Shown here piece after piece: positions 8,042-16,065 of a DNA stretch of 64,000 nt. This DNA is from a virus, in the IMG/VR virus record IMGVR_UViG_3300047666_001143, positions 1-64,000 of that record; one strand, given 5' to 3'. A program made the translations under genes and the position numbers. The notes below the pieces were generated by a model. The model was not told where the DNA came from. It made no database searches and saw only the letters and a list, made by a program, of their open reading frames with translations. Position 1 is the stretch's first letter; each line of letters starts with the position of its first letter.

Positions 8042-8092
8042 TATTTTAATATATTTTACTGTTATATATTTTACAGGATCAAAAATAAAAAC

Positions 8093-8100
8093 TATATTTG
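8093..8100 (+). promoter_or_regulatory. -7 box of promoter P4 (RNR leader)
   Basis: TATATTTG matches TANNTTTG. No clear TTTG at -33; two TTTTACWG strings lie upstream at 8054 and 8069. Transcription would start about 8105-8107 and read into the structured leader. Confidence 0.5.
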
Positions 8101-8103
8101 CAT

Positions 8104-8222
8104 AGAACCTGTAAGGCAATAATTCTTTTTAGTGAGCTTTTAAGAAGGTTCTTTCTAATAAATAATAACCTAAACTCTTTTCTGTGCTATGGAGGTGGCA
8201 ATTCATCAGAAAAGAGTTTTTT
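8104..8222 (+). ncRNA. structured RNR leader or small RNA
   Basis: Begins at the predicted start site with AGAACCT (8104-8110) pairing AGGTTCT (8146-8152), then a strong intrinsic terminator at 8172-8222. No ORF. Because the terminator stands between the promoter and nrdB, this is either an attenuator/riboswitch-type leader controlling nrdBA or a free-standing RNA of about 115 nt. Confidence 0.5.
8172..8222 (+). terminator. strong intrinsic terminator upstream of nrdB
   Basis: 13-bp perfect stem AAACTCTTTTCTG/CAGAAAAGAGTTT, 22-nt loop containing GGAGGTGG, then six T (8217-8222). The best terminator in the window, yet it lies just 22 bases upstream of the nrdB start. Confidence 0.8.
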
Positions 8223-8244
8223 AACCGATAAATTTAAAAAATGA

Positions 8245-9234
8245 ATGTCTGTATTTGAACAATTAAAACATGTAGATCCAAGATATGATAAATTCAATAA
8301 GTATGTCAATATGATGTACAGAGGATTTTGGACCCCTGCAAAATATGAAAAACTAATAAGAGAAGTAGATGTGCCCCACATAGAAAACCAAATGGAGGAG
8401 GTAGATGAAAACTGTATAAAAAACTGCATATTGGCAGTAATTTTAGTGGAAGATAAAGTTAAACTATATTGGCCCACTATTTACAATGATTTCCCTCAAA
8501 CTATATTTGGGGATATAGGAGGTTTATTCGGTATGTCTGAAGTGACTCACAGAAGAAGTTATTTTTCGTTGGCCAAGCACCTTGATATATCCATAGATGA
8601 TATTAAAGATTATTCCCAACTATCTTCTAGAATTGAGTACCTTAAAAAACACTTGGAAAAAGACCCTAAGATTATAGGTAAAAAAAGAAAACTTAAAAAA
8701 CTAATACTTTTCAGTTCGTTAGTGGAGAGATGCAGTCTATTTACTCAATTTTACATTTTAATGTCGTATGCCAAAAGAAACAGAGGGTTGAAAAACATAT
8801 CTGCTTTACAAGAGTCCACTGCCAAAGAAGAAATCATACATTATAAATTTGGTGTGGATTTAATAAAACTGGTTAAAAAAGATGAGCCTAGTTTATGGGA
8901 AGATGAGTATCTTGTTGAACTAGTGGAAAAAAATATAACAGAGGCTTATAAAGCAGAGTTGAATCTTATTGATTGGTTTTTTGAAAAAGGTGTACCTTCT
9001 CATTTAACCAAAAAAGAAGTTGTTAACTTTTTAAATTCAAATTTCAACCAAGTATCCGAAGATTTAGAATTAGGTTTAAAGTGGGATATTGATGAGGATT
9101 TATATGAAGAAAAAAATTTATGGTTTGATTTGAAAGTTAAACTCACAAATGAGGGAGACTTTTTTGACGCACCATCTGGGGGTTATGCCTCAGACGATCA
9201 AGAAGAAGATATTAACGAATTATTTAAAAACTAG
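8245..9234 (+). CDS. nrdB: ribonucleotide reductase class I, small subunit
   Basis: 329 aa, the radical-carrying partner of the large subunit encoded next. The di-metal ligands can be placed: an acidic pair at 69-70, Glu99-x2-His102 (EVTH), Glu161, and Glu196-x2-His199. The tyrosyl radical position is Tyr106, four residues after His102, so this looks like a Tyr-radical enzyme. Spacing matches E. coli NrdB within one or two residues. The C-terminus ends acidic-hydrophobic as needed to dock on NrdA. Start ATG 8245 is chosen over the out-of-frame ATG 8241. Three bases separate it from nrdA. It supplies dNTPs for phage DNA synthesis. Confidence 0.93.
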   Translation: MSVFEQLKHVDPRYDKFNKYVNMMYRGFWTPAKYEKLIREVDVPHIENQMEEVDENCIKNCILAVILVEDKVKLYWPTIYNDFPQTIFGDIGGLFGMSEVTHRRSYFSLAKHLDISIDDIKDYSQLSSRIEYLKKHLEKDPKIIGKKRKLKKLILFSSLVERCSLFTQFYILMSYAKRNRGLKNISALQESTAKEEIIHYKFGVDLIKLVKKDEPSLWEDEYLVELVEKNITEAYKAELNLIDWFFEKGVPSHLTKKEVVNFLNSNFNQVSEDLELGLKWDIDEDLYEEKNLWFDLKVKLTNEGDFFDAPSGGYASDDQEEDINELFKN

Positions 9235-9237
9235 TGA

Positions 9238-10944
9238 ATGGCATTTAATTTTATAAAAGAAGAACAATTAATATTCTTAAAAGAGGGGGGTTATTTGAAG
9301 CCCGACGAAACTACAGAGCAGAGAGTGATTGAAATAGTTTCAACTATTAAAAGTTACGAAGAACAATATAATTGGATAGGATTGTCTACTGTTATATATG
9401 AGATGATCGAAAAGAATTATCTTAGTTTATCTACTCCTGTTTTTTCAAACTTAGGAAGAGGATTGGAAAAAGGTAGGAATACAGAGGATTTACCTGCCTC
9501 TTGCAATATATTGACCTCAGATAACTCTATAGAGAGTATATCCAGAACCAACAGAGAGATAAAAATGTTATCTAAGTTAGGAGCTGGAATAGGTCCGAAC
9601 TACGATTTAATAGCTCCCAAAGGGACTGAGATAACCAAGGGGTTTTATACTAATTCAAAATTAGATTGGATAGAAGATGATGTTTCTGCTGCTCAAAAAA
9701 TCAGTCAAAGTTCCAAGAGACGAGGTTATTGTACTCCTTACATTAGTATACTAGATGAAGACTTCAATGAACTATTGAAAAGAATAGATAAAAATAATCC
9801 TAATGATTATGATGTATTAGTGAACAATACTATAGGTATTATTATTCCCTCTGGTTTTTGGGAGGAAGTAGATAAAGGAAATCAAGATTATCAAACAAGA
9901 TTAGTAAAAGTCTTAAAAGAAAGACAGAAAACAGGTAGATTATACTTATTGGATGAAGATAATTGCAATAAAAATAACTCGGAAGTATACAAAAAACTAG
10001 GGTACACTAAATGGACTTCGAATATCTGCACAGAATTTATTCAGCCTTTACAACCAGAATATACATCTGTATGTGTGATTTCTGCTTTTAATCTTGTATA
10101 TTGGGATAAGATTAAAAAAAGGCCTGATATGTTAAGAGCGATGTTTTATTTTTTAGATATAGTCAACGAAGAATATGTAAGAATAAGTAAAAATATCTCT
10201 GGAATAGAAAGAGCTTATTTAGGGGCAAAAGATAAAAGAGATATAGGAGTAGGTGCTTTGGGATTTCATGAACTACTGCAAAGTAAAAATATGGCATTCG
10301 GAGATATGTATAGTAGAGCTTTGAACAATGAGATATTTAAAACTATCAGGGGAGCAGGAGAAGAGGCAACTAAACAAATGGCAATTGATGTAGGTTCAGC
10401 ACCTATTTGTGAAAAAGCAGGTTTGTTGAGAAGAAATGCATCTTTGATGATGGTGGCTCCCAATAAATCAACATCGTTTATTTCAGGAGTTACCTCTGGA
10501 GGAATAGAGCCATTTATGAGCAATATGTTCATGAAAAACTTGGCTAAAATACAACATATATTTAAAAATAAACATTTAGAGAAACTGTTGGATAACAAAG
10601 GTAAAAATACAAAAGCAACTTGGGCTTCAATAGTTAACAACAATGGATCTGTTGAGCACTTTAATTTTTTATCCAAGCATGAAAAAGATGTGTTCAAAAC
10701 ATTCACTGAAATCAGTCCCAAGGACATTATAGATTTGGCCGCTGACAGACAAGTTTACATCGACATGGGACAAAGTTTAAATCTTATTTTCAGAAAGAAT
10801 TACACATTAAAAGATTTACTGGATATCCACAGATATGGATTTGAAAAAGGTATAAAAACTTTTTACTACGCTTATCCTAGTTCTCATGCCAGTTTAGAGG
10901 AAGATGGGGAAGATTGGGATTTTTGTGTATCATGTCAAGATTAA
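9238..10944 (+). CDS. nrdA: ribonucleotide reductase class I, large subunit
   Basis: 568 aa. Catalytic residues are present: Cys89 (LPASCN), the Asn262-x-Cys264-x-Glu266 triad (SNICTEF), the redox partner Cys279, the paired Tyr in FYYAYP near 541, and C-terminal shuttle cysteines Cys563-x2-Cys566. It is nearly 200 residues shorter than E. coli NrdA because the N-terminal ATP-cone is missing, so it probably lacks overall dATP feedback inhibition, as is common in phage enzymes. It forms an operon with nrdB and is followed by a terminator-promoter cassette. Confidence 0.95.
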   Translation: MAFNFIKEEQLIFLKEGGYLKPDETTEQRVIEIVSTIKSYEEQYNWIGLSTVIYEMIEKNYLSLSTPVFSNLGRGLEKGRNTEDLPASCNILTSDNSIESISRTNREIKMLSKLGAGIGPNYDLIAPKGTEITKGFYTNSKLDWIEDDVSAAQKISQSSKRRGYCTPYISILDEDFNELLKRIDKNNPNDYDVLVNNTIGIIIPSGFWEEVDKGNQDYQTRLVKVLKERQKTGRLYLLDEDNCNKNNSEVYKKLGYTKWTSNICTEFIQPLQPEYTSVCVISAFNLVYWDKIKKRPDMLRAMFYFLDIVNEEYVRISKNISGIERAYLGAKDKRDIGVGALGFHELLQSKNMAFGDMYSRALNNEIFKTIRGAGEEATKQMAIDVGSAPICEKAGLLRRNASLMMVAPNKSTSFISGVTSGGIEPFMSNMFMKNLAKIQHIFKNKHLEKLLDNKGKNTKATWASIVNNNGSVEHFNFLSKHEKDVFKTFTEISPKDIIDLAADRQVYIDMGQSLNLIFRKNYTLKDLLDIHRYGFEKGIKTFYYAYPSSHASLEEDGEDWDFCVSCQD

Positions 10945-10951
10945 TATTACT

Positions 10952-11013
10952 GTTAAAATTTTGTTAAAACCTGTGTATTAATTTGCGCAGGTTTTCTTTT
11001 TGCTTTATATTTG
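10952..11013 (+). promoter_or_regulatory. promoter cassette with upstream repeat (P5)
   Basis: GTTAAAA at 10952 and 10963 (11-bp period), TTTG 10982-10985 inside the terminator loop, 20-nt spacer, -7 box TATATTTG 11006-11013. The first repeat lies 54 nt before the -7 box. Drives the gene at 11057. Confidence 0.65.
10966..11002 (+). terminator. intrinsic terminator after nrdA
   Basis: AAAACCTGTG/CGCAGGTTTT, 10 bp with one G-U, loop of 10, followed by CTTTTT. The loop holds the -33 TTTG of the next promoter. Confidence 0.75.
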
Positions 11014-11056
11014 TACCCTAAGCAGGATATACCTGTATAACTTAAAAATAAGTGAA

Positions 11057-11341
11057 ATGAGCAGAAAAAAATTATTAGAATTATCTTTAAACGAAGATAA
11101 AAATGTAAAAAGTCTTGTAGAAGCAGTAATAACCAAAGATAAGAAATTTATCACAAGAGCAATAAACGATTTAGAACGTGAAATTGAAGATATCGAAGAA
11201 GATATTGAAAAAAGATTATCTTCTGGGGCACCTATTGATGTAGCTTTAATTGAAGTTACATACAGGGGACTTATGGATAAAGAAGAAACTTTAGGTTTAT
11301 ATAAGGAATTTGAAGATGAATATTTAAAAGATTCTGAGTAA
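11057..11341 (+). CDS. small coiled-coil protein
   Basis: 94 aa from ATG 11057, chosen because an upstream start at 11000 would begin before the promoter's -7 box. The middle (about 30-55) is a strong Glu/Lys/Ile heptad helix, followed by a second helix. No family recognised. It is one base away from the next gene and probably works with it. Confidence 0.65.
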   Translation: MSRKKLLELSLNEDKNVKSLVEAVITKDKKFITRAINDLEREIEDIEEDIEKRLSSGAPIDVALIEVTYRGLMDKEETLGLYKEFEDEYLKDSE

Positions 11342-11342
11342 A

Positions 11343-12668
11343 ATGGTTGTTAATTTCATCACTCCCACAAGACTGTCCCTTATAGATATTACATCTATGG
11401 GAGACAGTTCTAAAAGAGGAGATGCTTCTACCATTGGACAATTTGATTCTGGCTTGAAATATGCCATAGCTCTTTTGTTGAGAAATAAAGTTAAAATTGA
11501 CATTGAAGTTCATGGGGGAGAAAAAGAAAAAGGTAGTTATGAGGAACCTTATACAGATCTTTTTTCATTTGACACTTACACTGAAACTTGCGAAAGTACA
11601 GGTAAAGAGAAAGAACTTATAAAAATAAATGTAAATACTACTTATCATGGTGGGACTCCTATGTCATCCCATGATATGAGAGAGCCCTCCAACGATGAAA
11701 ACTACACTGTAAAAACTGGTTTTGCAAAAGCATTGGGGCACAATTGGGAGTTATGGATGGCATTAAGAGAATTATGGTCTAATATGTTGGATGAAGAAGG
11801 CCATATAGCCTGGGAAAAAGAAGATGTTGATTATGGAACTGTAGTAAGTCTTGTTTTTGATACTGATAATCCTTTTTATGATGTGTGGCAAAATAGGCAT
11901 CTTTATATAAATGAAAAGGAACCTCTACACATTATAAGCAACAGAGTAGATGCTTTGGAAAATAAAGAGGGTTATCTCAGAGTCTATAAACAAGATATTT
12001 TGGTTTACGAGAATAAAGATACGCCTAGTAGATTTGCTTACAATATAAAATTTGGAGAAATAGACGAAAGAAGAATACTTTCTAATTTATATTCTGTTGA
12101 AGGGAGTATCGTAGAAGCTATTATGTCAACTAAAAATCACCATTATTTAAAAGAGATTATTACATCTGATTTTGAAACTTCAGAGAAAGAGTTTTTGTCA
12201 GGTCGGACTACTTACAGTAGTGCCTCTGATATTATAAATATGCTTGCAACCGAATGTTACAATAAACACGGAGAAGTGAAATCTTATGAGTGGTTGATAA
12301 AATCTGTTAAAAAGAGAAGAGATTGTCAAATAAAAGGTAGAATTGTAACTACGGTTGAAGATAGTTTGTGGTCTTATAGTAGAGATGTAACAATAGAAAC
12401 TATTCCCGAAGTTAAAAAAGAAGAGGATACAATAGAAGTGGAAATTGAGTCTAATTTCAACTTTAAATTTAATGTGGAAGTTAAAAGAGCCAAATTAAAA
12501 GGAAGTAAAGTAATTGCAGATAAATTTAATAAAACTCTTATTTTGGATTATGACTTTGATATTACCAAAAATATGTCTGAGTTTTTTGTGCAATATATAG
12601 AGCTTACAATGGAAGGAAATGTGGTTAAAAACTTAGGGGATTATATTACCGATATTTTAAAACGTTAA
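11343..12668 (+). CDS. conserved phage protein, possibly GHKL ATPase-like
   Basis: 441 aa. Residues 10-50 (LIDITSMGD ... GQFDSGLKYAIALLL) resemble the glycine-rich D-x-G / G-x-F-x-x-G-L-K boxes of the GHKL ATPase fold (Hsp90, gyrase B, T4 rIIA). Residues near 140-153 (ALRELWSNMLDEEG) resemble the N-box, E-x3-N-x2-D. In normal GHKL proteins the N-box comes first, so the order here would be permuted. This is a weak motif call; the protein may be something else. The C-terminal 100 residues are beta-rich and end in a short helix. Confidence 0.55.
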   Translation: MVVNFITPTRLSLIDITSMGDSSKRGDASTIGQFDSGLKYAIALLLRNKVKIDIEVHGGEKEKGSYEEPYTDLFSFDTYTETCESTGKEKELIKINVNTTYHGGTPMSSHDMREPSNDENYTVKTGFAKALGHNWELWMALRELWSNMLDEEGHIAWEKEDVDYGTVVSLVFDTDNPFYDVWQNRHLYINEKEPLHIISNRVDALENKEGYLRVYKQDILVYENKDTPSRFAYNIKFGEIDERRILSNLYSVEGSIVEAIMSTKNHHYLKEIITSDFETSEKEFLSGRTTYSSASDIINMLATECYNKHGEVKSYEWLIKSVKKRRDCQIKGRIVTTVEDSLWSYSRDVTIETIPEVKKEEDTIEVEIESNFNFKFNVEVKRAKLKGSKVIADKFNKTLILDYDFDITKNMSEFFVQYIELTMEGNVVKNLGDYITDILKR

Positions 12669-12724
12669 AATTCAGTTAAACCCTACAATTAATTTTGTGG
12701 GGTTTATTTTTTACTTTACATTTG
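12664..12724 (+). promoter_or_regulatory. promoter cassette with upstream repeat (P6)
   Basis: GTTAAAA 12664 and GTTAAAC 12675, TTTG 12694-12697, 19-nt spacer, TACATTTG 12717-12724. The first 42 bases (12664-12705) are identical to 38987-39028. Confidence 0.65.
12678..12712 (+). terminator. intrinsic terminator
   Basis: AAACCCTACAA/TTGTGGGGTTT, 11 bp with one G-U, loop TTAATT, then ATTTTTT. Overlaps the -33 element of the next promoter. Confidence 0.8.
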
Positions 12725-12747
12725 CCTTAAACTAAAACATTAAGATA

Positions 12748-13356
12748 ATGGTGAATAATTTCGAACAAATTAAAAATATACTCACTTGGGAAACTAAAGA
12801 TGACTTTTACTTCTTGCAGATAATTCAGAGAAAAAAAGATGCAACTGATGAAATGAAAGTATCGGGTTGCAGTAATAACAGCAGGCTTGTAAAAGCTTAC
12901 TATGTTAAATCACTAGATCATTTGAACTTTATCACACCAGAGGTAATTCAACTTTGTAATGTTTTCAATGCAAGAGCTGGAATAAATTTGAATAAACGTT
13001 CTTTTGAAAAATCTGCATTGCAAAATTTAAAACTTGTAACAGATAATATTATAAATAAGAATTATGATAAAGTATACAAAACTTATTCTTCTGCTGTAGG
13101 TAAGTTTTCTCATGATTCAAATAAAAAGTGGATTATAGATATTGATAAAGAAGAATTGCATAAAGTAGAAGCTATGAAAATGTTCGTAGAATCAATACAA
13201 CCTTATGAAGATAATATTTCTAAAATTATTTGTGAAATACCTTCTAAAACTGGTTTACATTTAATAACTAAACCTTTTAATTTACAGCAGTTTAAAGAAT
13301 GTTTTCCAACAATTGATGTCCAAAAAAATAATCCAACAAATCTTTTTTGTCCATAA
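12748..13356 (+). CDS. small AEP (primase-like) protein
   Basis: 202 aa. Near residue 130 it has WIIDID (hydrophobic-D-x-D), near 170 TGLHLIT (G-x-H) and near 187 a hydrophobic-Asp (TIDVQ), the three motifs of the archaeo-eukaryotic primase/Prim-Pol fold in the right order. It is shorter than a usual primase, and proteins like this are common in phages without a proven role. A second, larger Prim-Pol lies at 36125. Starts 24 nt after its promoter; the stop overlaps the next start. Confidence 0.6.
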   Translation: MVNNFEQIKNILTWETKDDFYFLQIIQRKKDATDEMKVSGCSNNSRLVKAYYVKSLDHLNFITPEVIQLCNVFNARAGINLNKRSFEKSALQNLKLVTDNIINKNYDKVYKTYSSAVGKFSHDSNKKWIIDIDKEELHKVEAMKMFVESIQPYEDNISKIICEIPSKTGLHLITKPFNLQQFKECFPTIDVQKNNPTNLFCP

Positions 13357-13595
13357 TGAGTAAATTTAATTCTTTGGAAGTAGTTGCATGTGTTCGGCCA
13401 GGAGATCCCCAAAACGGTCTTGTAAAGGGAAATCACTACACTATATATAGATGTTTTGTAGATGCATCTGATAATGATGCTGTGGAATTAATAGAATTAG
13501 ATCCTCCGTATCCATTAAAAGGTTTTTTGGAATACAGATTTGAAAAATTAGTAGGTGACGAAGCTAAAGTGGAAAAGCTAGAAGAAACTATTTAA
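13356..13595 (+). CDS. small hypothetical protein
   Basis: 79 aa from ATG 13356, which shares its A with the upstream stop (TAATG). Beta-rich, with an acidic tail; resembles small SH3-like phage proteins but I cannot name a family. The stop codon lies inside the repeat element of the next promoter. Confidence 0.6.
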   Translation: MSKFNSLEVVACVRPGDPQNGLVKGNHYTIYRCFVDASDNDAVELIELDPPYPLKGFLEYRFEKLVGDEAKVEKLEETI

Positions 13596-13636
13596 CATAT
13601 TATTAAGATATGTTTTAAATAAAATGTATATCTTTG
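13591..13636 (+). promoter_or_regulatory. promoter, repeat-containing class (P9)
   Basis: TTTAACA 13591-13597 and ATTAAGA 13602-13608, 20-nt gap, TATCTTTG 13629-13636; no TTTG at -33. AACATAT/ATATGTT flanking TATTAAG also makes a 7-bp hairpin. Confidence 0.55.
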
Positions 13637-13640
13637 TCAT

Positions 13641-13784
13641 ATGAAAGTACAGAAAAAACACAAAACACAATATATTGTGTGTATGAAACCACAAAAACCG
13701 ATTAAGAAAGAAAGTCAAACAGTTAATTTTTCAATTAAGAGTTATTTACAAATAGTCATAAATAAATTAAAATATGGAATTTAA
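13641..13784 (+). CDS. 47-aa basic micro-protein
   Basis: ATG four bases after the -7 box, so it would be leaderless or nearly so; 47 aa, strongly basic (Lys/Gln-rich). It overlaps the RNA ligase start by 11 nt. It may be a leader peptide rather than a functional protein. Confidence 0.35.
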   Translation: MKVQKKHKTQYIVCMKPQKPIKKESQTVNFSIKSYLQIVINKLKYGI

Positions 13785-14790
13785 AGCATACCACAAAATT
13801 AGACAGTTTTATAATATCGTAAGAGATATTCAATTCAAAGCAAACTTTCAAGGTCAAGGATCAGATGGAGAGCCTTTATATGAAGAGACTGTAAAACCAA
13901 CTCTTACTTTTATAGCAACAACTAAATTGCACGGTACAAATGCAGGAGTATGTTACACTCCAAAGAAAGGAGTTGTGGCTCAAAAAAGAGGATCCTTAAT
14001 TGGAAAAGAAGAACTTGCTTCTCACTTTGGTTTTAATCAATTTGTTCAAGTTGAGAAAAAACTATTCTTCACCGATTTGATGGAAGAATTATATACTGAA
14101 CATTGTAAATTTGGAGAACAACTTACTATCTACGGAGAATGGGCAGGAAAAGGTATTCAAAAATCAGTGGGTATTTCAGAATTACCCAAAGGTTTTTATA
14201 TTTTTGATTGTAAGATTTACAATGCGGAAAAAGATACACAAAGATGGTTAGATATTACAGATTGGATATTTGAATCAGACAAAGTATTCAATATAAATGA
14301 GTTTCCAACTTGGAAGTTGAATATAGATTTTAATAAACCAGGCTTATTTCAAAATAAATTAGTTGAAATTACAGAGCAAATAGAAAAAGAATGTCCTGTA
14401 TCTAAACAATTAGGTATAGATAATTCTTTGGGTGAAGGTGCAGTGTGGACTTGTTATTGGAATGAAGAGAAATATATATTCAAAGTAAAAGGAGAGAAAC
14501 ACAGCGTATCTAGGGTTAAAAAATTAGCCTCAGTGGATCCAGAAGTAGTTAATTCTATTTACGAATTTGTGGAGTATGCTTGTACTCCAAATAGAATTGA
14601 ACAGGGTATTCAAGAAGTCAACGCAACAGAAAAAAGAGATATGCCAGCGTTGTTAAAATGGGTGGTCAATGATATTATCACTGAAGAAACAGACACTTTA
14701 ATTGCAAATGGTTTGGAATGGAAACAAGTTGCGAGTAATTGTTCTAATAGAGTTAGGCAATATTTTTTTAATAAAATAGAAAAAGTTTAA
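13774..14790 (+). CDS. RNA ligase (Rnl2-like family)
   Basis: 338 aa, a covalent nucleotidyltransferase that seals RNA nicks. Motif I is KLHGTN near residue 52 (Lys is the adenylation site), motif III IYGEWAG near 127, motif IV EGAVW near 224 and motif V FKVKGEKHS near 238. A C-terminal helical domain of about 90 residues follows. Phages use such enzymes to repair tRNAs or other RNAs cut by host defence nucleases. No polynucleotide kinase/phosphatase gene is visible nearby, so end-healing would have to come from elsewhere, although a metallophosphoesterase follows at 15428. Confidence 0.88.
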   Translation: MEFKAYHKIRQFYNIVRDIQFKANFQGQGSDGEPLYEETVKPTLTFIATTKLHGTNAGVCYTPKKGVVAQKRGSLIGKEELASHFGFNQFVQVEKKLFFTDLMEELYTEHCKFGEQLTIYGEWAGKGIQKSVGISELPKGFYIFDCKIYNAEKDTQRWLDITDWIFESDKVFNINEFPTWKLNIDFNKPGLFQNKLVEITEQIEKECPVSKQLGIDNSLGEGAVWTCYWNEEKYIFKVKGEKHSVSRVKKLASVDPEVVNSIYEFVEYACTPNRIEQGIQEVNATEKRDMPALLKWVVNDIITEETDTLIANGLEWKQVASNCSNRVRQYFFNKIEKV

Positions 14791-14792
14791 TT

Positions 14793-14879
14793 ATGGCAAG
14801 CGCAAAGACAAAATTCAACAGATTTATTTACATACTTGTCTGTATTATAATTACAGTGTTAATCTTAAAATACAATTAA
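14793..14879 (+). CDS. 28-aa membrane micro-protein
   Basis: ATG 14793, basic N-terminus, then a single membrane-spanning stretch (residues 12-25, Ile/Val/Leu-rich). It fits tightly between neighbours on both sides (2 and 1 nt), which supports it being real. Function unknown. Confidence 0.45.
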   Translation: MASAKTKFNRFIYILVCIIITVLILKYN

Positions 14880-14880
14880 A

Positions 14881-15018
14881 ATGGAAGCATTTGATGAACA
14901 CCCAAGTAACCCTTTGAATAATGAAAAAACGGAAATCTGCAATGTATGTGAAGTACCTGTATATGAAGAGGGGGTTTGCAGCTCAAAAGTATGTCGTAAA
15001 GTAGATAACGAATTGTAA
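14881..15018 (+). CDS. 45-aa zinc-ribbon-like micro-protein
   Basis: Two Cys pairs, C-x2-C (CNVC) and C-x4-C (CSSKVC), spaced 10 residues, as in a small zinc ribbon. One base after the gene before. Confidence 0.5.
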   Translation: MEAFDEHPSNPLNNEKTEICNVCEVPVYEEGVCSSKVCRKVDNEL

Positions 15019-15029
15019 AAATATAAATT

Positions 15030-15209
15030 ATGTTAGGAGATTTATTTAAAGCAGTGGGACAAATTATTGGAACTGTAGCAGGACCAATTATAGGTATTAG
15101 TTATGATATTATAGCTACCACATTAGGGATATCTGTTGCAATGGTTGCTGAGGCTGTAAAAGCTGGATGTGAATCATATGAAGATATTAAAGATTATCAT
15201 AAAATATAA
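15030..15209 (+). CDS. 59-aa hydrophobic protein
   Basis: Gly/Ile/Ala-rich amphipathic protein with one or two potential membrane-active helices (residues 5-45) and a short acidic tail. No family recognised. Length and placement between close neighbours support translation. Confidence 0.5.
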   Translation: MLGDLFKAVGQIIGTVAGPIIGISYDIIATTLGISVAMVAEAVKAGCESYEDIKDYHKI

Positions 15210-15213
15210 AATT

Positions 15214-15426
15214 ATGGAAGATAGACATTTAGAAAGAAATGCAAACGATGCAAAAAGTCAAGTAGAATCAGTAATAGATGATCTTATTAATGAAGTCGAA
15301 AGATTGGAAACTGAGAAAAGCGAATTTGAAGGACAGGTTGGCGATTTGGAAAATGATTTGAGTACTTTAGAGGAAAGAATTAGGGACTTGGAAAACGAAA
15401 ACGAGGAATTAAAAAATCAAGAATAA
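15214..15426 (+). CDS. 70-aa coiled-coil protein
   Basis: From ATG 15214 (an upstream ATG at 15169 would run through the previous gene). Nearly the whole protein is a Leu/Ile heptad coiled coil rich in Glu, likely dimeric or trimeric. Role unknown. Confidence 0.65.
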   Translation: MEDRHLERNANDAKSQVESVIDDLINEVERLETEKSEFEGQVGDLENDLSTLEERIRDLENENEELKNQE

Positions 15427-15427
15427 T

Positions 15428-16063
15428 ATGGAAATTACTTGCATCAGCGATACGCATGAATTGCACAAAAAAGTCACTATCCAACCAACAGATTTATTAT
15501 TATTTGGAGGAGATTGTATGGCTTCTGGATACGATTATAAAAATTTAATTGATTTTTTAGATTGGTTTTCAATTCAACCTGCAAAATACAAAGTTATGAT
15601 TGCTGGGAACCATGATAGATGGATAGAAGATAATCCCAAGGAATTCAGAAAACTTTTAATAGATTACCCGAGTATAATCTATTTGGAAGATGACTTTACA
15701 ATTATTGAAGGCTTAAAAATTTATGGTACACCTCATTCTAAGATGTTTTATAATTGGGCCTTCAATAGAACTGAAGTAGAACTAGTTGCACTATTTGATA
15801 AAATACCTAATGATGTAGATATTTTATTGAGTCACGCCCCGCCTTATACAATATTAGATGAATTAGTTGACGGACAGTGTGTGGGAGAAAATACTTTGAA
15901 AAATAAGATATACCAATTAAAAAATTTAAAATTAAATGTATTTGGACATATACACAATTGTTTTGGTATGATAAAACCTCATGGAAAACATATATCTGCA
16001 AATGCATCACAAGTAGATGAAAACTACGAATTAAATAACTTTCCACTAATAATAAATATATAA
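15428..16063 (+). CDS. calcineurin-like metallophosphoesterase
   Basis: 211 aa with all five metal-binding blocks: SDTH at residues 7-10, GGD at 27-29, GNHD at 60-63, SHAPP near 136, FGHIH near 178. This is the compact single-domain form (MPPED1/239-like). Substrate not predictable; a 2',3'-cyclic or 3' phosphate on RNA is conceivable given the upstream RNA ligase, but that is inference. Three nt before the MazG-like gene. Confidence 0.9.
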   Translation: MEITCISDTHELHKKVTIQPTDLLLFGGDCMASGYDYKNLIDFLDWFSIQPAKYKVMIAGNHDRWIEDNPKEFRKLLIDYPSIIYLEDDFTIIEGLKIYGTPHSKMFYNWAFNRTEVELVALFDKIPNDVDILLSHAPPYTILDELVDGQCVGENTLKNKIYQLKNLKLNVFGHIHNCFGMIKPHGKHISANASQVDENYELNNFPLIINI

Positions 16064-16065
16064 AA

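Noticed and set aside
12541-12562. D-x-D-x-D (DYDFD) as an RNA polymerase active site
   Set aside because: The host protein is 441 aa with no double-psi barrel context, and the motif lies in a variable-looking C-terminal region.
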